64,000 nucleotides of DNA from NCBI GenBank assembly GCA_965221485.1, contig OZ244893.1:1922001-1986000 (forward strand). Direction: 5' to 3'. This DNA is from JAJEBT01 sp965221485 (GTDB lineage: Bacteria; Pseudomonadota; Alphaproteobacteria; MPNO01; UBA830). The notes under the pieces are model-generated. The model searched no databases and was not told the DNA's origin. It worked only from the letters and a program-made list of their open reading frames with translations. Both the position numbers and the translations under genes were made by a program. Positions 52,861 through 61,307 of this stretch are shown here, in pieces; the first letter of the stretch is position 1; every line of letters starts with the position of its first letter.

Positions 52861-53037
52861 ATGGCTGACAGAACATCAACACAAGCTGACTGGGAAGAAA
52901 TTGAAGAGGACGAACGGTCTATTCAAAATGTGCCCAGTGAACGCAGTTGTCTTTCTTGCGGTGAAAAATTCGTCAGTGAAGGATGGCACAATCGGCTCTG
53001 CCTCCGCTGCCGCAAACGAAGTGGACCCGACTATTAG
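52861..53037 (+). CDS. Small zinc-ribbon-like protein
   Basis: This protein of about 58 residues starts at ATG 52861, or six bases earlier. An acidic N-terminal half (DWEEIEEDERS) leads to a CxxC pair CLSCGEKF, then SEGWHNRLCLRCRK with a second CxxC. Four cysteines spaced this way should bind one zinc ion. The basic ending RCRKRSGPDY could touch nucleic acid. Small proteins of this plan are frequent in alphaproteobacteria but have no defined role. No operon partner is visible: the nearest plus-strand gene starts over 500 bases later. Confidence 0.7.
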   Translation: MADRTSTQADWEEIEEDERSIQNVPSERSCLSCGEKFVSEGWHNRLCLRCRKRSGPDY

Positions 53038-53185
53038 GTCCGGGGTTGCTGCAGCCCCAAAAAACTTGACAAGAGTTTCAGATCCACCTGCATCGTGCCG
53101 GGGTTTCCCCGTCTGAGTCCTTGGCCTACAGTCGAAGTTGCTGGTCATGCACAAGTGTTTCCTGATCGTCGCAGGAAAATCCCGG

Positions 53186-53503
53186 TTACGGGATACAGGA
53201 GGAGCATCGGCCTGGCACCGCCACGGCACCGTTATTCCGAAGTGCGAAAACCGGGACGCCATGATTGGGGAGGTTCATGAGCATCAAGTGGTGGTCGGTG
53301 GTTCCGCTCGCCTTCCGGGCGAGAAGCCTGAGCCCGTGTCGCTTGCGGTAGTTTTCGTCGATGTGATCGAACAGGGCCGGGTCGGGCATGAGAGCGTCGA
53401 CGCCTTTCAGCGGACCATTGCTGCCGGGGTGATAGGCGTCACGGCAGAACAGGAGGTCGAACACGCCGGCCGAAACCGGTTTGAGCTGCTCCAGCGGCGG
53501 CAA
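53186..53503 (-). pseudogene. Unrecognised coding-like fragment, possibly truncated
   Basis: A minus-strand frame of about 105 codons has strongly coding-like codon use (GC-rich third positions throughout) and sensible residues such as GVFDLLFCRDAYHPGSNGPL and DHIDENYRKRHGLRLLARKA. It starts only at a TTG, and the open frame reaches back toward about 53545, next to the start of the divergent Rieske gene. It may therefore be the remainder of a gene cut when the neighbouring segment arrived. No family was recognised. A plus-strand frame over the same bases is judged to be its shadow. Confidence 0.3.
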
Positions 53504-53558
53504 TGGCCCTCGGGTCGGTTTCTGGCCATCATTTGACGAATTGCTGGACGGCGAGGCA

Positions 53559-54623
53559 ATGACCTATATCGACGACGACGCGTGGCGCTATTTCTGGCAC
53601 CCTGTCTGCACCCTCGCGGAGCTGCGCGCAGAAGCGGACGACAACCGGCCGCTGGCCGCGACCCTGCTCGGCGAGCGCATCGCCGTCGCCGAAATCGCTG
53701 GTGCGGTCACAGTCTTCCCAGACCGCTGCCTGCACCGTTCCACACGACTGTCGATGGGCACGATCGAGGATGCCGGACTGCGCTGCGCCTATCACGGCTG
53801 GCTCTACGACGCCGACGGTGCCTGCATCGAGATTCCGGCCATGCCCGACTACCCGATTCCGCCCGATTGCCGACTCCGCGCCTTCGAAACCCGACTCGCC
53901 TACGATCTGGTCTGGGTGCGGCTGCAGCCCGGCGCAGGGACCGCCATTCCGGGCTGTCCGGCCTGGGACGACGATGCATTCCGCTGCATCCAGGGTGCCC
54001 CCTATACCTGGCCGACCTCGGCGGCGCGTCGGCTCGAGAATTTCGTCGATCTGTCGCATTTTCCGTTCGTGCATGATGGTAGTCTCGGCGACCGTCGCCT
54101 GACCCAAGTCCCCATCGCCAACATCGACCGTATCGAAGGCGAGCTGCGCTTTCGCTTCGAACCGGCGCCGGGCATGGACCTGCCCGATATCGCCTTGATG
54201 GCGCCGACCGATTACCGCCTGTGGATGCCATTCTCGGTCAACCTTGAGTTCTTCTTTGCCGACGGCGAGCGCAGCCAGCTCTGGATGACCGCCTCGCCGG
54301 TGGAGCACGGGGTCTGTCGCAGTTTCTGGTTCACCAGCCGCACCGCTGATCGCCACGGCGACGATCGGCCACATCTCGAATTCCAGGATCTCGTGCTGGC
54401 CGAGGACCTGCCGGTGATCGAGGCACAGCACCCGCCCGGGATCCCGGCGCCAGCCGAGGAATATTCGGTACCTACCGACAAGGTTTCCATCGTTTATCGC
54501 CGGTGGCTACGCGAACTCGCGGAGGCTGCGGGCGAAGGCACTGAAGCGCTCGCCCGCAGCCTCGCTACGGTAAGGCTCGAATCGGACTCTCGCCGGGCGA
54601 ACGTCCGATCCCAGGCGGACTGA
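53559..54623 (+). CDS. Rieske-type aromatic ring-hydroxylating oxygenase, alpha subunit
   Basis: This protein of about 354 residues has Rieske ligands in DRCLHRSTRLSMG and RCAYHGWLYD. The mononuclear iron motif is ENFVDLSHFPFVHDGSLG. The start at 53559 (MTYIDDDAWRYFWHPVCTLA) has GGCGAGG upstream. Size and pattern fit the VanA/PobA-like single-component oxygenase group that needs a separate reductase, which is not present nearby. The gene looks richer in GC and in C/G third positions than most of the window, as does the adjacent NCS2 permease. Convergent orientation with that permease (13 bases apart) and a shared composition suggest that they arrived together. A purine-like ring is a possible but unproven substrate. 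Confidence 0.9.
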   Translation: MTYIDDDAWRYFWHPVCTLAELRAEADDNRPLAATLLGERIAVAEIAGAVTVFPDRCLHRSTRLSMGTIEDAGLRCAYHGWLYDADGACIEIPAMPDYPIPPDCRLRAFETRLAYDLVWVRLQPGAGTAIPGCPAWDDDAFRCIQGAPYTWPTSAARRLENFVDLSHFPFVHDGSLGDRRLTQVPIANIDRIEGELRFRFEPAPGMDLPDIALMAPTDYRLWMPFSVNLEFFFADGERSQLWMTASPVEHGVCRSFWFTSRTADRHGDDRPHLEFQDLVLAEDLPVIEAQHPPGIPAPAEEYSVPTDKVSIVYRRWLRELAEAAGEGTEALARSLATVRLESDSRRANVRSQAD

Positions 54624-54636
54624 GCCGCCGCGCCGG

Positions 54637-55998
54637 TCAGGCCGCCTCGATATCCTCCGGCAGCACCACATTCAGGATCGCGGCCGCTACGCCCGCCACC
54701 ACGATGCCCGAGACGAACAACGGCAGCGACCATGCCGGCAGGACATCGCTCGGAAGCGGCCCGAAACCAGCCGCGCCGGCGAGCTGTTCGACCTGCCAGA
54801 GCCCCATCCCTAGACCAAGCGAGATTGCCGCAATCAGCATATTGCGGGTCGATAGTCCGGACCGAGCCACCAGTTTGAGCCCGGCCGCAACAATCAGACC
54901 GAACATCACAACCGCGGCACCGCCAAGCACCGGCTCGGGCATCGCCGCGATCACCGCCGCGAGCTTCGGCACCAGGCCGCAGAGCAGCAGGAAGATCGCG
55001 CCGACCGTCACCACATGGCGACTCATCACCCGGGTGAAGGACACCAGGCCCACATTCTGGCTGTAGGACGTGTTCGGCAGGCCGCCGAACAGCGCCACCA
55101 CCGCCGAGCCCAGCCCGTCGGCCATGATGCCGCCGCGCAGTTCCTTGTCGGTCGGCTCGCGGTCGGCGCCACCTGCGGTTACTCCTGAGATGTCGCCGAC
55201 GGTCTCCACCGTAGTGATGAAAGCCATGATGATCATCAGTCCTATCAGCCCGATCGCCGCCGGGGTCGAGAATTCGAGCCCGAACCATTGGTCCGGCAGC
55301 CCGACCCAATCGGCCTTGCCGATGGCCTCGACCTTTCGCGAGCTCATCATTCCGAACGGGATCGCCACCAGGTAGCCGATCACCAGCCCAATAAACACCG
55401 CCGAGGTCGACCAGATCCCACGCCCGTATCGGCGGAGTACAAGGATCGCGATGATCACGAACAGGGCCATCGCCCAGTTCCCGGCGTCGCCGAACCCGGC
55501 ATCCTTGCAAAACCCGGCCGGGTAGGCGCCACAACCGGCCGAATATTTTATGCCGACCGGCAGCAGGGTGAAGCCGATGGTCATGACCACGACGCCAGAT
55601 ACAAGGCTCGGGATGAAACGTCGGATCTGAGGTATGAAATACCCCAGAATCATCTGAAACAGCCCGCCCACGAGGCTCGCGCCGAACACCGCTGCGAGAC
55701 TTGCACCACCCTTGATCGCGGCAGTGAGAATCCCGACATAGGCGAAGCTCGTACCCTGAACGATCGGTAAGCGTGCACCGATCGGCCCGATGCCGATTGT
55801 CTGTATCAGCGTCGCTACGCCAGCAGCCAGAAGGGCGATCTGTACCAGCACCGTGACGTATTGCGGCCCGGCCGCCAGTGCAATGATCAGCGGGACCGTG
55901 ATGTTGCCGGCGAACATCGCGAGCACATGCTGGATGCCGAGAGGGATTGCCTCGCCAATCGGCGGTTTATAGTCTGGAGAATTATGTTGTTCGTTCAT
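54637..55998 (-). CDS. NCS2-family nucleobase/urate:cation symporter
   Basis: This 453-residue permease is predicted to have 14 transmembrane spans. The opening IPLGIQHVLAMFAGNITVPL is the family start. The NCS2 signature NTSYSQNVGLVSFTRVMSRH contains the QNxG motif that defines purine and urate recognition, and SGVTAGG with the upstream TTVETVGDIS supplies the other binding segment. Xanthine, uric acid or uracil are the usual cargos. Proton or sodium coupling is expected. It converges on the Rieske gene and appears to share its high-GC codon use. Its promoter should lie in the 539-base gap to the right. Confidence 0.93.
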   Translation of the reverse strand: MNEQHNSPDYKPPIGEAIPLGIQHVLAMFAGNITVPLIIALAAGPQYVTVLVQIALLAAGVATLIQTIGIGPIGARLPIVQGTSFAYVGILTAAIKGGASLAAVFGASLVGGLFQMILGYFIPQIRRFIPSLVSGVVVMTIGFTLLPVGIKYSAGCGAYPAGFCKDAGFGDAGNWAMALFVIIAILVLRRYGRGIWSTSAVFIGLVIGYLVAIPFGMMSSRKVEAIGKADWVGLPDQWFGLEFSTPAAIGLIGLMIIMAFITTVETVGDISGVTAGGADREPTDKELRGGIMADGLGSAVVALFGGLPNTSYSQNVGLVSFTRVMSRHVVTVGAIFLLLCGLVPKLAAVIAAMPEPVLGGAAVVMFGLIVAAGLKLVARSGLSTRNMLIAAISLGLGMGLWQVEQLAGAAGFGPLPSDVLPAWSLPLFVSGIVVAGVAAAILNVVLPEDIEAA

Positions 55999-56537
55999 TT
56001 CGCTGCCCTACTGCGTTTCGTTATTGATGATGGAACGTACTCCGCCCCAGGCTTTAGCCGCAGGGACAAATCCTTCACCGCGCGGGGTCTGGCCGCGGAC
56101 GCGAGAGCTCCGCGTTATTATACCCTATAGGGGCCCACACAGAATCGCCTTTTTTCGAGACCGAGGCATGTTCAAGAGTTGTGATAGGAACGATTTTCGG
56201 ACCAGTGGTTAACCGAGTAGTCCGTTTTGAGGGGGCTGTAGAGGAGCTGCAGCGGCATCGGTAGTGGATTCCAGCTGTTTGCAGGTACCCGGAACAGCTG
56301 TCCTGTGGCCCAGCTGACTTTTGATTTGTTCTGTTTCGAGACCTGCTCAGCGTTCACTCGCGTTCCGGCCCGCATAGTCGCTCAATGGCTTCTATGCGGC
56401 CCTTTGACGCCGCAGTGCTTCAGTCGATTTTGTTCCCTCCATGAACCGCAACATCTGCTACCAACCGGAGTGACAGTGGTCGGGCGGGGTTCGTATCCGC
56501 CGGGAAGACGCGCCTTTTCAAGACGCACGAGATCACT
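55999..56537. other. Intergenic/degenerate, 539 bases
   Basis: Left part holds the presumed promoter of the NCS2 permease. From about 56445 on, the plus-strand translation in the frame of the following pseudogene (GKTRLFKTHEIT before its first Met) may be further remnant of that gene. No other gene was recognised. Confidence 0.4.
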
Positions 56538-57551
56538 ATGGGGTATCGGAAACAAGGCACCACTCTGGACCTTTCCTCCAGCGGGCGAGGCTTGCAACAG
56601 ACGCTGTTGATTGTCGCCTACATGTACGCCCACCCCGGCGCAATCATTCTTCTGGATGAGCCGGATGCCCATCTCGAAAATTTGCGACAAAGTCAGACTG
56701 ATGCATTGATCTCCAAGGTCGCTTCCGACAGTGAAAGTCAGATCATTGCAGCGAGCTATTGGCAAGTTCTTCTCAACGAAGCTGCCGAAAAGGGCGTGGT
56801 CATTGCCTTCGTCGAAACCCCGCACCGCATAGAGGGCGGGCAGAGCCAGGCGCGCAAGGCTTTGGCTGAAGTTGGCTTTGACCAATATTATCAGGGCGAA
56901 CAGACCGGATAGGTGTTGTGTGTCGAAGGTCCAACCGATCTGGCCATATTGCAGGCGTTCGGCCGAAGGTTCTGCAAGGAAGACACCGTCAGTAGACCTT
57001 TCGTGCACTATGTCGGAAACCAGCCGCGAGCGGCCGCGCAGCACTATTTTGGCCTCAAGGAATCACTGCCTGGCCGACAGGGCGTCTCCCTGTTTGATCG
57101 GCTTCAGGGCGAGGTACCTGACAGTCCGGCGTTGAACCACCTTGTCTGGCAGCGAAGGGAAATCGAGAACTATTTCTGTACCGAAGCAACCCTTAAAGCC
57201 TATGCTCGCGCATCTGCATCGGATGACACAAATATGCCCCTGTTTGTCTGGTCCGGGAGGGACAAGCGCCTCTCTGCGATGAGAGAAGCGATTTCCGAGG
57301 TCAAAAAAGCTCTTGAAACTCTGGGCAAAGACTCTCCATGGGATCCCGATCTCAAGGTAAGCGACGAGTTCCTCAAACCGTTGTTCAGGTCATATTTTGC
57401 AAAAATGGGCATACCAAACCTTATGAACAAGAAGAATTTTTACGAACTCGCGGACCATGTCCCGGATCACGCGACAGATCCGGAAATCAGCCTCAAGCTG
57501 GACGAAATCGTAAGGGTTGCCAATCTTGCAACACCCGCAGTCTTCAGCTGA
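56538..57551 (+). pseudogene. Decayed OLD-type AAA ATPase/TOPRIM nuclease gene
   Basis: The frame gives the C-terminal part of an ABC-like ATPase, with signature LSSSGRGLQQTLLIVAYMY and Walker B AIILLDEPDAHLE plus the switch region SQIIAASYWQVLLNEAA. Then comes a TOPRIM-like half beginning LCVEGPTDLAILQAFGRRF. Between them, at 56910-56912, a TAG stops the frame after EQTG. Related proteins, as remembered, read on with a Trp here, which one base change (TGG to TAG) would explain. The Walker A half is missing at the 5' end. Such ATPase/TOPRIM proteins are linked to DNA processing and phage defence. It is very probably inactive. Confidence 0.8.
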
Positions 57552-57730
57552 CCGCCACGAAAATTGGCAACGAGCCCGGCCTTCTGCCGAGCCCGGGGAA
57601 GCCCGGCCAACGAGTGACGATGTCCGATCCACAACAGTGGCTCCCTGTGCATCCCCGTCCGCCACAACAATCCCTGACGGGCCCTCAAAAGCGAGATGAA
57701 CCTGCCAACAGGCTGGTTACGTGGGATGCT

Positions 57731-59086
57731 TTAACGGAGGCCGGATTCCGTTGACGGATTCAAACTGACGTCCCATTCCACTTCCAGATTCTGCACACCG
57801 CGGAACGTGAGGGTCGGGATATAGCGGAACGTCTGTTCCGGTTTCAGTCGCATATGCGGGAGCCTGCGGATCAGTTCCTCCAGAATGACCTTCATTTCCA
57901 TCCGCGCAAGGGGCGCGCCCATGCAGAAATGGGCTCCGTGACCCAGACCCAGATGACGCCGGGCATTGTGTCGCGAAGGATCAAATTCCTCCGGGTTCGC
58001 AAATGCATCGGGATCACGGTTCGCCGAGCCCATCATGACAAGGATTTTGCTCCCCCTGGAAATCGGAACAGTGCCAATCCGGGTATCCCGTGTCGCGATC
58101 CTCCGCCAGGCAAAGATTGAACTGTCATATCGAAGGATCTCTTCAACGGCATTGGGAACCAGGGAAGGATCAGCAACCAGTCGTTCCCACTTGTCCCGCT
58201 CACTCAGCAGCTTCCTCAGCCCGTTAGCAGAAGCCTGGGTCGTCGTCTCGTGACCCGCAAACTGCATCAGAAACATGACGTTACGAAGGTAGTTGATCGA
58301 AAACCGTGTCGGGTCCTCCCGGTACAAACGCACCAGATCGCCGAGATAGTTGTCTCCGGGACATTCAAGCGCATCGTCGACCAGTTTGACTGTGAAATCC
58401 CAGGACGCACCCATGTCAGCCATCATGGCAACCTGCTCCTCGTCACTGGGGAAACCCCAGTTGACGATGGCCCGTTTTGATCCCAGCGTCTTCACCATAA
58501 TCGCCTTGTCGTCAGGCGCCCCCAGAAAGATAAAGATCGCCAGCGCGGGAACCTCATACAGCATCTGGCCGACAAGTTCGGCCCTGCCATCATCAATGAA
58601 ACGATCAATGTAACGCGTGACGATCTTGCGTACCTGCGGTTCAACCTCATTCACCCGCTTGGGTGTGAACGCGTCACCGAAGATTTTCCGGTGCTTCCTG
58701 TGCGTCGCTGCTTCTTCGTCGACGAGCGATGGTTCGATCTCGATGTTGAGAGTGTCACGGACTCTCGCCGCTTCGGGACACAGCGCCCTGACCGGATGCC
58801 GGGCAACGGCAGGTGAGAACGTTTCCGGATCGCGAAACACACTCACACAATCGGCGTATTTCATCACGACCCAGCATTTCATTTCCGGACTGTAAAATAC
58901 CGGTTCGGCTTCACGCGTTTCCGAGAAAAAACGATATGGGTCGGCGACATAGTCTTCCGAAAACGGCACAAAGGCTTTACCGGCAGCGGTGACCGGGCAT
59001 TCGGGAGTGTTTTCCTGAGTCTCTCCTTGAGGATCAGACTGGAACATCCCGTATGAGTGTTTGCTGCTCACATCGCCTCCAATCAT
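57731..59086 (-). CDS. Cytochrome P450
   Basis: This 451-residue soluble bacterial P450 has the oxygen-binding I-helix motif FAGHETTTQAS, the ExxR in EEILRYDSSIFAWRR and the haem-thiolate loop HLGLGHGAHFCMGAPLARME with the Cys ligand. The N-terminus is hydrophilic, so it is cytosolic. A GTG at 59071 has GGAGG just before it and may be the true start instead of ATG 59086. It is the last gene of a four-gene minus-strand unit, about 209 bases after the dioxygenase beta gene. No ferredoxin or reductase gene is adjacent, so it must borrow redox partners. The substrate is probably related to that of the dioxygenase. Confidence 0.95.
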   Translation of the reverse strand: MIGGDVSSKHSYGMFQSDPQGETQENTPECPVTAAGKAFVPFSEDYVADPYRFFSETREAEPVFYSPEMKCWVVMKYADCVSVFRDPETFSPAVARHPVRALCPEAARVRDTLNIEIEPSLVDEEAATHRKHRKIFGDAFTPKRVNEVEPQVRKIVTRYIDRFIDDGRAELVGQMLYEVPALAIFIFLGAPDDKAIMVKTLGSKRAIVNWGFPSDEEQVAMMADMGASWDFTVKLVDDALECPGDNYLGDLVRLYREDPTRFSINYLRNVMFLMQFAGHETTTQASANGLRKLLSERDKWERLVADPSLVPNAVEEILRYDSSIFAWRRIATRDTRIGTVPISRGSKILVMMGSANRDPDAFANPEEFDPSRHNARRHLGLGHGAHFCMGAPLARMEMKVILEELIRRLPHMRLKPEQTFRYIPTLTFRGVQNLEVEWDVSLNPSTESGLR

Positions 59087-59294
59087 GACTTCAGAAATAC
59101 GGGCTGAGGCACTTTATCCACCGATCCGTGCAAAACACAGTCGACTCATTCAGCGGGCCCTGCTGTCGTCCGTCCGGATCTCTCCGTCAACCCAAAAGAC
59201 GGAACCGGCAACCGTTCGAGCTGCCCGGAAACGCGGCAACGCCGGCCGTGTCTTTCGCATGTTCTCATGTCATGCGGTCGATCACGTTTCGACT

Positions 59295-59885
59295 TCATAA
59301 CGTGATACTGGGATTTCGGAGATTTCGGTCACAGTTGATCAGATTCACCTGCTTGACGTGGATCGCAGCTGTACCGCGCGAAAGCAACTCCAGCCTGTGC
59401 GCAAACCAGCCTGCCCAGGTTTGCTGCATATCTGCCTGGAGTTCGGTAATCAGAAAGTTGGATCGGACCATGACAAATCCGGGCACGTCCGCCCGGTATA
59501 CCGTCACATTGGACACGATCCGGCTGGTGCGGGAGGCGGGAACCTGAGACCAGGCATGACCGGTTCGAAGTCGGAAAATACGGTCCTGCAGCCGGCGACG
59601 GTCATCGAAAGCGACCGCAACCTCTCGTGAGGGATCGCCACCGCCGGGCGTGGCAGGGACCCAGTACAGGCATTCGTCGGCAAAGAGCGACAACCAGTCT
59701 TCATGCCGATCTTCCTCAAGAAGCCGGGCCTCCCGCTCCAGCAGGCTTCGGCATTGATCCCGTGTCGTCGGATCAGAAATCTCGCGTTGATCGGCCTGCC
59801 AACCCGAAAACTGCCGGGCGAGCCTGCCATAGAAGCCGGAATCAATATAAAGCGACTGTCCGGATGGCTCCGCGTGATCCATCAC
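59295..59885 (-). CDS. Aromatic-ring-hydroxylating dioxygenase beta subunit
   Basis: This 196-residue NTF2-fold small subunit is of an alpha3-beta3-type Rieske dioxygenase. Family traits are LLEREARLLEEDRHEDWLSL, FADECLYWVPATPGGG (with the usual WxP), VAFDDRRRLQDRIFRLRTGH and SRIVSNVTV. It overlaps the alpha gene by four bases (ATGA), so the subunits should be made in equal amounts. Its role is structural and helps shape substrate access. The rest of the electron-transfer chain is not in the window. Confidence 0.94.
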   Translation of the reverse strand: MMDHAEPSGQSLYIDSGFYGRLARQFSGWQADQREISDPTTRDQCRSLLEREARLLEEDRHEDWLSLFADECLYWVPATPGGGDPSREVAVAFDDRRRLQDRIFRLRTGHAWSQVPASRTSRIVSNVTVYRADVPGFVMVRSNFLITELQADMQQTWAGWFAHRLELLSRGTAAIHVKQVNLINCDRNLRNPSITL

Positions 59886-61261
59886 GCAGCATCCTGTGGG
59901 TCACGCGTTATGGCGATATTGGGCTCCGTCGTCATGAAACGCCGATAGGCCCGAAAATACTCGCGAAGGAATACCTCGTCGGTTGCTGGTCCGCGCACCG
60001 TCCCCTCTGCATCAACCTGATGCCGGCCCGGTACATCAAGTCCGCGATGGATGTAGGCCCATTCATCTTCTTCGGCGGCAAGTCCGACCTGGATCTGTTC
60101 AAAATTCATGAGGTCGTCAACCTCACCGAAATTGGGAAACCCTTCCTGGGTTCTCATGCGCAACGCGTTGATGTCGTCCACCGCGCCGTCCAGCACATCA
60201 TTTTCGTCGACCACAGCGGTACCCCACCATGTGGTATCGGTCTCGTTCACCGACAGCGGCTGCACGACCTGTACATGATTGCCAAGGATGTGAAGATTGG
60301 GAAAGACATTGATATTGACGGGCTCCGAGGACGCAAGGTCAAGAAATTCGTCCGCCCGCCCTGAATGCTCACGTCTCAATTTTTTCTCAAAGGCCTCCAT
60401 TCCCGGGTGCAACGCCTCAATTTCCCACAGGGCACCGGGCTTGCCTCGATCAATTGTGCCTCTCTTGTCCTTGAAGTGATGTCCGTTTCGGTAGGCGTAA
60501 ACATAAATTGGACCCGTATCGGGTGATTCCTTGTAGAACGCCATGCCCTTGTCCGGATGATCCGCCATGCGGTTTTCCATTGCCAGAAGGGAACGGTGCG
60601 AAAACACCACGTGGTAGCCATCGGCGGAGTTGTCATAGACAAGCTTCCAGTTGCCTTGCAATTTCAGGCGATTGGCATTGCAGAGAGCGACCGTCCCTCC
60701 CGGATGTCGATCGAGCCACTCCTCAAGAGGGCGCCGGACCGGACCAAGATATTCGAGAAGTTCCGGTGCATCGAGATTCAATGTTCCAAAAATAAAACCG
60801 CGGAAAGATTCGACGCGTGGGACCTGGGCCAGATTGAATTTGGCATCACGGAAATCCTCCGCATATCCCTCGGGCCAGGGAACCCCCGAAATCTTGCCTG
60901 AATTGAGAAAAGTCCAGCCGTGATAGGGACACTGGAACGATTTCGCAGACCCGCTGTCGACCCGACAGACCGTCGAACCACGATGTGTACAGCGATTGAA
61001 GAGAGCCCGGATACAACCATTGGCATCCCGGGTAAGAATGATCGGCCGCAAACCCAGCCGTGTCCTGACGAAATCATTCCGTTCCGGAATTTGGCTTTCA
61101 TGTCCGAGATAGACCCACACCGCGCCGAAGATCCGGGTCATTTCCTTCCGAAAAATCGGCTCCTCGGTATAGAGCAGGCGATGAACCCGATCCTCCTGAA
61201 TCAGGTAATCAAAATCATAGTCCGCATCGAAGCCCATCGTGCGAGGGCTTACCCCATCCAT
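59882..61261 (-). CDS. Aromatic-ring-hydroxylating dioxygenase alpha subunit
   Basis: This 459-residue catalytic subunit has the Rieske cluster ligands in RCTHRGSTVCRVD (CxH) and FQCPYHGWTF (CxxH). The mononuclear iron site is NSADGYHVVFSHRSLLA (D..H....H) with a later Asp. Its length, the partner beta gene and ring-dioxygenase layout match enzymes that add both atoms of O2 to an aromatic ring or cut off an amino group. It lies 46 bases after the glutamine-synthetase-like gene on the same strand. That pairing is found in aniline dioxygenase systems (AtdA/TdnA), where the ligase makes a gamma-glutamyl amide that the dioxygenase then attacks. Confidence 0.95.
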   Translation of the reverse strand: MDGVSPRTMGFDADYDFDYLIQEDRVHRLLYTEEPIFRKEMTRIFGAVWVYLGHESQIPERNDFVRTRLGLRPIILTRDANGCIRALFNRCTHRGSTVCRVDSGSAKSFQCPYHGWTFLNSGKISGVPWPEGYAEDFRDAKFNLAQVPRVESFRGFIFGTLNLDAPELLEYLGPVRRPLEEWLDRHPGGTVALCNANRLKLQGNWKLVYDNSADGYHVVFSHRSLLAMENRMADHPDKGMAFYKESPDTGPIYVYAYRNGHHFKDKRGTIDRGKPGALWEIEALHPGMEAFEKKLRREHSGRADEFLDLASSEPVNINVFPNLHILGNHVQVVQPLSVNETDTTWWGTAVVDENDVLDGAVDDINALRMRTQEGFPNFGEVDDLMNFEQIQVGLAAEEDEWAYIHRGLDVPGRHQVDAEGTVRGPATDEVFLREYFRAYRRFMTTEPNIAITRDPQDAA

Positions 61262-61307
61262 CGCTGTGATCCTGCTTCATCCATGGTGTTGGATCATCAT
61301 ACCCTGA

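Noticed and set aside
55999..56130. Purine riboswitch upstream of the NCS2 permease
   Set aside because: No three-way-junction aptamer core was found, and such switches are not typical of this bacterial class.
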